Shown piece after piece: positions 5,712-10,137 of a DNA stretch of 10,137 nucleotides. A program made the translations under genes and the position numbers. The DNA is from Loktanella sp. (lineage in GTDB: Bacteria; Pseudomonadota; Alphaproteobacteria; Rhodobacterales; Rhodobacteraceae). The stretch spans positions 1-10,137 of the forward strand of contig PUNR01000115.1 of the NCBI GenBank assembly GCA_003551805.1, given 5' to 3'. The notes below the pieces were generated by a model. The model was not told where the DNA came from, made no database searches, and saw nothing but the letters and a program-made list of their open reading frames with translations. How positions within the stretch are numbered: position 1 is the first letter of the stretch; the number at the start of each line of letters is the position of its first letter.

Positions 5712-8700
5712 ATGCCCCGTGATGCTGCCCTGTCTTTGCGCGATGCGATCGACGCACAAATCTATGGCGATGAAACTGCCGCCGTCACAGCGCTTGTGCG
5801 CACAGCGGATTTGTCGGACGCAGACCGGATGCGGATATCAGCACGCGCCGCAGACCTTGTCACGCAGATCCGCGAAAGCGCCGATCCCGGCCTGATGGAA
5901 GTCTTCCTTGCCGAATACGGCCTGTCCACCGACGAAGGTATCGCGCTGATGTGTCTGGCCGAGGCGTTGCTGCGCGTGCCCGATGCCGACACAATGGATG
6001 ATCTGATCGAAGACAAGATCGCGCCCTCTGACTGGGGCAAACATCTGGGGCATTCGGCCTCGTCACTTGTCAACGCATCAACCTGGGCCCTGATGCTGAC
6101 AGGCCGTGTGCTGGATGATGAAAAGCCGGGAATCACCCGCCACCTGCGGTCTGCCGTGAAACGTCTGGGCGAACCAGTGATCCGCACTGCCGTTGGGCGT
6201 GCGATGCGTGAAATGGGGCGGCAATTCGTGCTGGGCGAGACGATCCAGAAGGCGATGAAACGTGCGGCAGGCATGCAGGACAAAGGCTTTACCTACAGCT
6301 ATGACATGCTGGGCGAAGCCGCGCGCACCGAAGCCGACGCCAAGCATTACCATCTGGCCTATTCCCGCGCGATTTCCGCAATCGCCGATCATTGCATTCA
6401 CGGATCGGTCGCAGAAAATCCGGGCATCTCGGTCAAGCTTTCGGCGCTGCATCCGCGATACGAGGTCGCGCAGGAAAAACGCGTGATGGACGAACTGGTG
6501 CCACGGGTGCGCGCGCTTGCTCTGCTGGCAAAATCAGCCGGCATGGGCTTCAACATTGATGCAGAAGAAGCAGACAGGCTGACCCTGTCGCTTGACGTAA
6601 TCCATGCCGTGCTCGCTGATCCGGCCCTTGCGAAATGGGACGGATTTGGTGTCGTGGTGCAGGCTTACGGCCAGCGCGCGCCTTTGGTGATCGACCAGCT
6701 TTACCAGATGGCCTGTGACCTTGACCGCCGGATTATGGTCCGTCTTGTTAAAGGCGCCTATTGGGACGCCGAGATCAAACGCGCCCAAGTGCAGGGAATG
6801 GACGGCTTTCCGGTCTTCACTGCCAAACAGCACACCGATATCAGTTATATCGCCAATGCGCGCAAACTGCTGGGCATGACGGACCGGATCTATCCGCAAT
6901 TCGCCACCCACAACGCCCACACTGTCGCGGCTGTGCTGGACATCGCACAGCACATGGGGCGCGACACTCAGGCCTTTGAATTCCAGCGACTGCATGGCAT
7001 GGGCGAAACCCTGCATACAATCGTGCTGAAGGCCGAAAAAACCCGCTGCCGGATCTACGCCCCTGTCGGCGCGCACGAAGACCTGCTGGCCTACCTTGTC
7101 CGGCGCTTGCTGGAAAACGGTGCCAACTCCAGCTTCGTCAACCAGATCGTCGATGAAACCGTGCCCGCCAGCGTGGTCGGCGCATGCCCGTTCGATACCC
7201 TCGGCCTTGGCCCCGACCTGCCCACCGGCCCCATGCTTTTCGCACCCGACCGGATTAACTCCAAAGGCTGGGATCTGACCCATCAACCCACGCTGGACGC
7301 TATCGACAAAGACAGGCACCCACTGCGCGACGCCACCTTCATCGCAGGCCCTTTGACATCGTCAGAGCCTAAATATCCCCGCCGGAGGCAAGAATCTTCT
7401 TCCCCCGTTATCAATCCGGCGCTGCCCGACGATATCGTGGGCCACGTCGCCACCGCCAGCAAGGATGACATCGCCGATGCCCTTGCCAAAGCCGCGATCT
7501 GGGACGCCCCCCACACCACCCGTGCGAAGGTGCTGAACAAGGCCGCCGACGCGCTGGAAGCGGACGCCAACACTCTTTTCGCGATCCTCGCGCGTGAAGC
7601 CGGCAAAACCCTGCCGGACGCCGTTGCCGAATTGCGCGAAGCGGTGGATTTCCTGCGCTTTTACGCCACCCAAGCGAAACCCGACATGCAGGCACGCGGC
7701 ACATGGACCTGCATCAGCCCGTGGAACTTCCCGCTGGCGATCTTTCTTGGCCAGATTTCCGCAGCCCTTGCCGCAGGTAACGCCGTGCTGGCGAAACCAG
7801 CCGAACAAACGCCGCTGATTGCCTTTCGCGCCGTGCAACACCTGCATGACGCAGGTGTGCCAGCCAGCGCGCTGCAATTCCTGCCCGGTGGCGGTGACGT
7901 GGGTGCCGCACTGACAGCCGATGCACGCGTGAATGGTGTGGCCTTCACAGGATCGACCGCAACCGCGTTGAAGATCCGTGCCAGCATGGCGAAAAACTGC
8001 GCCCCCGGTACACCGCTGATCGCTGAAACCGGCGGGCTGAATGCGATGATCGTCGACAGCACCGCCCTGCCCGAACATGCCGTGCGCGATATCATCAATG
8101 GCGCGTTTCGATCAGCCGGGCAGCGCTGTTCGGCCCTGCGCTGTCTTTACGTCCAGAAAGACATTGCCGATAAATTGCTGACCATGCTCAAAGGCGCGAT
8201 GGATGAACTGACCGTCGGCGACCCTTGGGCGCTGGCGACCGATCTGGGCCCGGTGATCGACGCCGCCGCGCACAAAGGTATCACCGACCATATCGCCCAA
8301 GCGCATAGCGATGGCCGCGTCATACACCAGATCCCCGTTCCGGCGCAGGGGCACTTCATCGCCCCCACGATCATTCGGGTACAGGGTATCGCCGACATGA
8401 CGCGCGAAATCTTTGGCCCCGTCCTGCATGTGGCAACATTCGAGGCCCGCGATCTGCACCGCGTCATCGACGATATCAACGCCACTGGATACGGGCTGAC
8501 CTTCGGGCTGCACACACGCATCGACGACCGCGTCCAGACGGTGGTGGAACGGATCGAGGCGGGCAATATCTACGTCAACCGCGACCAGATCGGCGCGATC
8601 GTCGGCAGCCAGCCGTTCGGCGGGGAAGGCTTGTCCGGCACCGGCCCAAAGGCTGGCGGGCCACATTACCTGCCGAGCTTTGCAGCAACTGCGCCAGCAA

Positions 8701-9185
8701 CGGCCAACGGCACATGGGACCGGCCCGCCGATCTGCCCGCGCTGCAAAAGCGGCTGACGCAGGCTAAACTCCCCCAAGGGCCCGCCGCCACCGACCTGCC
8801 CGGCCCCACTGGCGAATCAAACAGGCACGCACTGCATGCGCGCGGTCCAGTGCTGTGCATGGGGCCCGGCTCTGTCACCGCCGCCGCACAGGTTAACGCG
8901 ATCAACGCTTTGGGCGGCGTGGGTATCAGCACCGAAGGTCACCTGTCTGCCGAAGCCCTGACAACGCTTGCGCCACTCGCTGGCGCGGTGTGGTGGGGCG
9001 ATACCGACACGGCCCGCGCGATCGAAACAGCCTTGGCCGACCGCGCAGGGCCGATCACCGCACTGGTCACAGCCCAGCCTGATCACGCACACGCCTGCTT
9101 TGAACGGCATGTCTGCATCGACACGACTGCGGCAGGCGGTAATGCCGCATTGCTGGCAGAGGTAGGGGGCAGTCCGGCCTCTTGA
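5712..9185 (+). CDS. putA: Bifunctional proline dehydrogenase / P5C dehydrogenase PutA
   Basis: Oxidises proline to pyrroline-5-carboxylate with FAD, then to glutamate with NAD. The 1157-residue protein lacks the N-terminal ribbon-helix-helix of E. coli PutA, so it should not repress its own gene. PRODH barrel motifs are RLVKGAYWDAE (344-354), FATHNAH (397-403), QRLHGMGE (425-432) and RRLLENGANSS (464-474), whose R464, R465 and E468 match known proline-binding residues. ALDH motifs are SPWNF (669-673, N672), FTGST (745-749), Glu E772, catalytic Cys C806 in AGQRCSALR and EIFGP (899-903). From about 990 follows the extra C-terminal domain of longer PutAs (PGPTGESN, TTAAGGNAALLA). The ATG at 5712 has AAGGA (5700-5704) 7 nt upstream; the in-frame ATG at 5682 has no such site. 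The linker near 548-565 contains a repeat-derived insert. Confidence 0.95.
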   Translation: MPRDAALSLRDAIDAQIYGDETAAVTALVRTADLSDADRMRISARAADLVTQIRESADPGLMEVFLAEYGLSTDEGIALMCLAEALLRVPDADTMDDLIEDKIAPSDWGKHLGHSASSLVNASTWALMLTGRVLDDEKPGITRHLRSAVKRLGEPVIRTAVGRAMREMGRQFVLGETIQKAMKRAAGMQDKGFTYSYDMLGEAARTEADAKHYHLAYSRAISAIADHCIHGSVAENPGISVKLSALHPRYEVAQEKRVMDELVPRVRALALLAKSAGMGFNIDAEEADRLTLSLDVIHAVLADPALAKWDGFGVVVQAYGQRAPLVIDQLYQMACDLDRRIMVRLVKGAYWDAEIKRAQVQGMDGFPVFTAKQHTDISYIANARKLLGMTDRIYPQFATHNAHTVAAVLDIAQHMGRDTQAFEFQRLHGMGETLHTIVLKAEKTRCRIYAPVGAHEDLLAYLVRRLLENGANSSFVNQIVDETVPASVVGACPFDTLGLGPDLPTGPMLFAPDRINSKGWDLTHQPTLDAIDKDRHPLRDATFIAGPLTSSEPKYPRRRQESSSPVINPALPDDIVGHVATASKDDIADALAKAAIWDAPHTTRAKVLNKAADALEADANTLFAILAREAGKTLPDAVAELREAVDFLRFYATQAKPDMQARGTWTCISPWNFPLAIFLGQISAALAAGNAVLAKPAEQTPLIAFRAVQHLHDAGVPASALQFLPGGGDVGAALTADARVNGVAFTGSTATALKIRASMAKNCAPGTPLIAETGGLNAMIVDSTALPEHAVRDIINGAFRSAGQRCSALRCLYVQKDIADKLLTMLKGAMDELTVGDPWALATDLGPVIDAAAHKGITDHIAQAHSDGRVIHQIPVPAQGHFIAPTIIRVQGIADMTREIFGPVLHVATFEARDLHRVIDDINATGYGLTFGLHTRIDDRVQTVVERIEAGNIYVNRDQIGAIVGSQPFGGEGLSGTGPKAGGPHYLPSFAATAPATANGTWDRPADLPALQKRLTQAKLPQGPAATDLPGPTGESNRHALHARGPVLCMGPGSVTAAAQVNAINALGGVGISTEGHLSAEALTTLAPLAGAVWWGDTDTARAIETALADRAGPITALVTAQPDHAHACFERHVCIDTTAAGGNAALLAEVGGSPAS
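7357..7389 (-). repeat. Intergenic-type repeat copy embedded in frame in putA
   Basis: Read on the minus strand, these 33 bases match 10038-10070 at 29 of 33 positions, including the core GGGGATATTT and the flank GACGATG. In putA they lie between the PRODH and ALDH domains and are translated as roughly SSEPKYPRRR (residues 549-559), an unusually basic, low-complexity stretch for the protein. The reading frame is not broken. The copy lacks the larger GC-rich hairpins of the right-edge element. The similarity is seen directly; that it arose by insertion of a mobile or spreading repeat is inference. Confidence 0.65.
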
Positions 9186-9216
9186 CCCGAACATCAAAGG
9201 CGGGAAAGGTCGCGGC

Positions 9217-9954
9217 ATGATGATCCCCATCCGCGACCACAACCCGTCCGAGGCAACGCCCTATGTCACGCTGGCCCTGATCGGGGTCAACATCTTGGTG
9301 TATTTCTGGGGTGTGGCGACACTGGTGACAGATCAGCAGCTGGGTCAGTTCTATTTTGACTATGCCCTGATCCCCGTCCTGCTGTCCGAAGGACATAACG
9401 CATCGGCGCTGATGACGTCGATCTTCCTGCACGGCGGTTTTCTGCATCTGGCCGGTAACATGCTATTTTTGTGGATTTTCGGGGACAACATGGAAGAAGA
9501 AATGGGCCACCTGCCGTTTCTTGCCTTCTATCTTGCCTGCGGTATCGGCGCGAGCCTTGCGCAATATATCGGCGATCCCTATTCGCAGGTACCAATGGTC
9601 GGCGCTTCCGGCGCGATTGCCGGGGTGATGGGCGGCTATCTGCTTCTGTTTCCCAAAGCCCGCGTCGATATCTTTATCTTCTTCATTATTTTCTTTCGCA
9701 TCCTGCCGATCCCCGCCTGGATAATGCTCGGCCTTTGGTTCGGCATTCAGGTCGCTGGCGGCCTGGTGACAGACACATCGGCAGGTGGCGTGGCTTATTG
9801 GGCGCATGCAGGTGGCTTCGTGCTGGGTCTTGCCCTGACGGTGCCGCTGTGGTTGCGGCGCGGCGGACAGGCGTACTGGCAGCGCACACAAGGACATCCA
9901 CCGCATCCCGAGGCCGTCTACCGCCGCAGCAGCGTGCCCGTCGTGCGGCGATGA
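9217..9954 (+). CDS. Rhomboid family intramembrane serine protease
   Basis: Inner-membrane protease of 245 residues that would cut transmembrane segments of other membrane proteins within the bilayer. About six hydrophobic helices are visible. The oxyanion motif HGGFLHLAGN supplies H77 and N81, the nucleophile is S131 in VGASGAIAG, and the catalytic histidine is H197 in AHAGGFVLG, so the Ser-His dyad is intact. The N-terminus is short and cytoplasmic (MMIPIRDHNPSEATPYVT), and the C-terminus ends in a basic tail. The ATG at 9217 has GGGAAAGG (9202-9209) 7 nt upstream; a second ATG directly follows. It begins 31 bp after the putA stop, so readthrough from putA is likely, but no functional link to proline catabolism is apparent. 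The natural substrate is unknown. Confidence 0.93.
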   Translation: MMIPIRDHNPSEATPYVTLALIGVNILVYFWGVATLVTDQQLGQFYFDYALIPVLLSEGHNASALMTSIFLHGGFLHLAGNMLFLWIFGDNMEEEMGHLPFLAFYLACGIGASLAQYIGDPYSQVPMVGASGAIAGVMGGYLLLFPKARVDIFIFFIIFFRILPIPAWIMLGLWFGIQVAGGLVTDTSAGGVAYWAHAGGFVLGLALTVPLWLRRGGQAYWQRTQGHPPHPEAVYRRSSVPVVRR

Positions 9955-10001
9955 CATCTTCTTATTTCCCGAAATACTCCGGGGTGAGGCGCGCCAGCGC
10001 C

Positions 10002-10021
10002 GAGGGGCAGCGCCCCTTTTT
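10002..10021 (+). terminator. Rho-independent terminator after the rhomboid gene
   Basis: GGGGC (10004-10008) and GCCCC (10012-10016) form a perfect five-pair stem with an AGC loop. An A-T pair and a G-U pair extend it by two, and five T follow (10017-10021). It lies inside the composite repeat, 50 bp past the rhomboid stop. The T run serves only the plus strand. Confidence 0.6.
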
Positions 10022-10037
10022 GCGGCAAAGCCGCAAA
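10019..10037. repeat. Perfect 8 bp hairpin overlapping the terminator T run
   Basis: TTTGCGGC (10019-10026) and GCCGCAAA (10030-10037) pair perfectly around an AAA loop. The left arm shares bases with the T run of the preceding terminator, so the two structures compete. No T run follows on either strand, so it is probably a structural part of the repeat rather than a second terminator. Confidence 0.6.
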
Positions 10038-10081
10038 GGCTCCGCCGGGGATATTTGGGCTCGGACGATGGGGGTGCGCGG

Positions 10082-10137
10082 TTATTCCGCCGCGAGTGCC
10101 GATTTGGGCTGCGGTACGTAATTCAGCACGGGGCCAA
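10082..10137 (-). CDS. C-terminal end of an unidentified convergent gene (partial)
   Basis: A minus-strand frame enters from the right edge and stops at TAA (10084-10082), reading GPVLNYVPQPKSALAAE at its C-terminus. Two things support a real gene end: the stop falls just past the composite repeat that terminates the rhomboid gene, and the peptide looks like a natural hydrophilic tail. Seventeen codons are too few to name it; the other two minus-strand frames are less convincing. Confidence 0.4.
   Translation of the reverse strand, partial: GPVLNYVPQPKSALAAE

Larger units (their letters stand above)
9955..10070. repeat. Composite repeat element filling the convergent intergenic region
   Basis: This non-coding stretch between the rhomboid stop and the minus-strand gene end is built from repeat pieces. 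At the left is AAATACTCCGGGG (9972-9984). In the middle are two GC-rich hairpins. At the right is GGCTCCGCCGGGGATATTT (10038-10056) followed by GGGCTCGGACGATG. The two outer pieces are inverted relative to each other (AAATA-C-T-CCGG against AAATATCCCCGG). The right piece recurs inside putA. I recall such elements as common between genes of Rhodobacteraceae. No gene is expected here. Confidence 0.65.

Noticed and set aside
5712..5860. N-terminal ribbon-helix-helix DNA-binding domain in PutA
   Set aside because: The N-terminus (MPRDAALSLRDAIDAQIYG) goes straight into the PRODH arm region, and the total length of 1157 is too short for the autoregulatory E. coli type of about 1320 residues.
6534..8777. 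Long minus-strand frames antisense to putA
   Set aside because: They lie wholly within putA, whose motifs are unambiguous, and their translations show no recognisable family.
9471..10121. Plus-strand frame of 216 codons through the rhomboid gene and the repeat
   Set aside because: It is out of frame with the well-supported rhomboid protein, and its tail (SSYFPKYSGVRR and onward) is just the repeat translated.

Overview
The window looks like ordinary chromosomal DNA of an alphaproteobacterium, most likely a marine Rhodobacteraceae (roseobacter-type) bacterium. The reasons are the moderately GC-rich composition, a bifunctional PutA without a DNA-binding domain paired with a divergent Lrp-type PutR, an SH3/DUF1236 periplasmic protein, and GC-rich repeats ending in a GGGGATATTT core, a pattern I recall as common between genes in this family. 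Genus and species cannot be assigned from the sequence alone.

Layout. Positions 1-2595 (minus strand) hold a molybdate ABC importer, modA-modB-modC. Each junction is a TGATG stop/start overlap, and the same overlap after modC suggests a fourth, truncated cistron running off the left edge. Divergent from modA, after a 201 bp intergenic region, is an AEC-family permease (2797-3705). Next comes a small CsbD-type stress protein (3794-3991) behind a GGAAC-type ECF-like promoter. A terminator for each strand separates it from a convergent secreted SH3/DUF1236 protein (4134-4817, minus). Upstream of that are a tRNA-Leu(UAA) gene (4959-5044, minus) and the regulator putR (5116-5607, minus).

Positions 5608-5711 form the putR/putA divergent control region. 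It contains a perfect 13 bp palindrome and an 8 bp inverted repeat. putA (5712-9185) encodes a 1157-residue proline dehydrogenase/P5C dehydrogenase that oxidises proline to glutamate. A rhomboid protease gene (9217-9954) follows 31 bp later. The last 180 bp hold a composite repeat/terminator and the 3' end of a convergent minus-strand gene.

How the genes work together: modABC imports molybdate for molybdenum-cofactor enzymes. PutR probably activates putA when proline is present. The other genes are independent housekeeping or stress functions. I see no CRISPR array, phage, transposase, toxin-antitoxin or defence system, and no convincing new multi-gene system. The most unusual feature is a copy of the intergenic repeat family read in frame as the linker between the two enzyme domains of PutA. 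It matches the copy at the right edge at 29 of 33 positions, and two of the differences are compensatory in a small hairpin.
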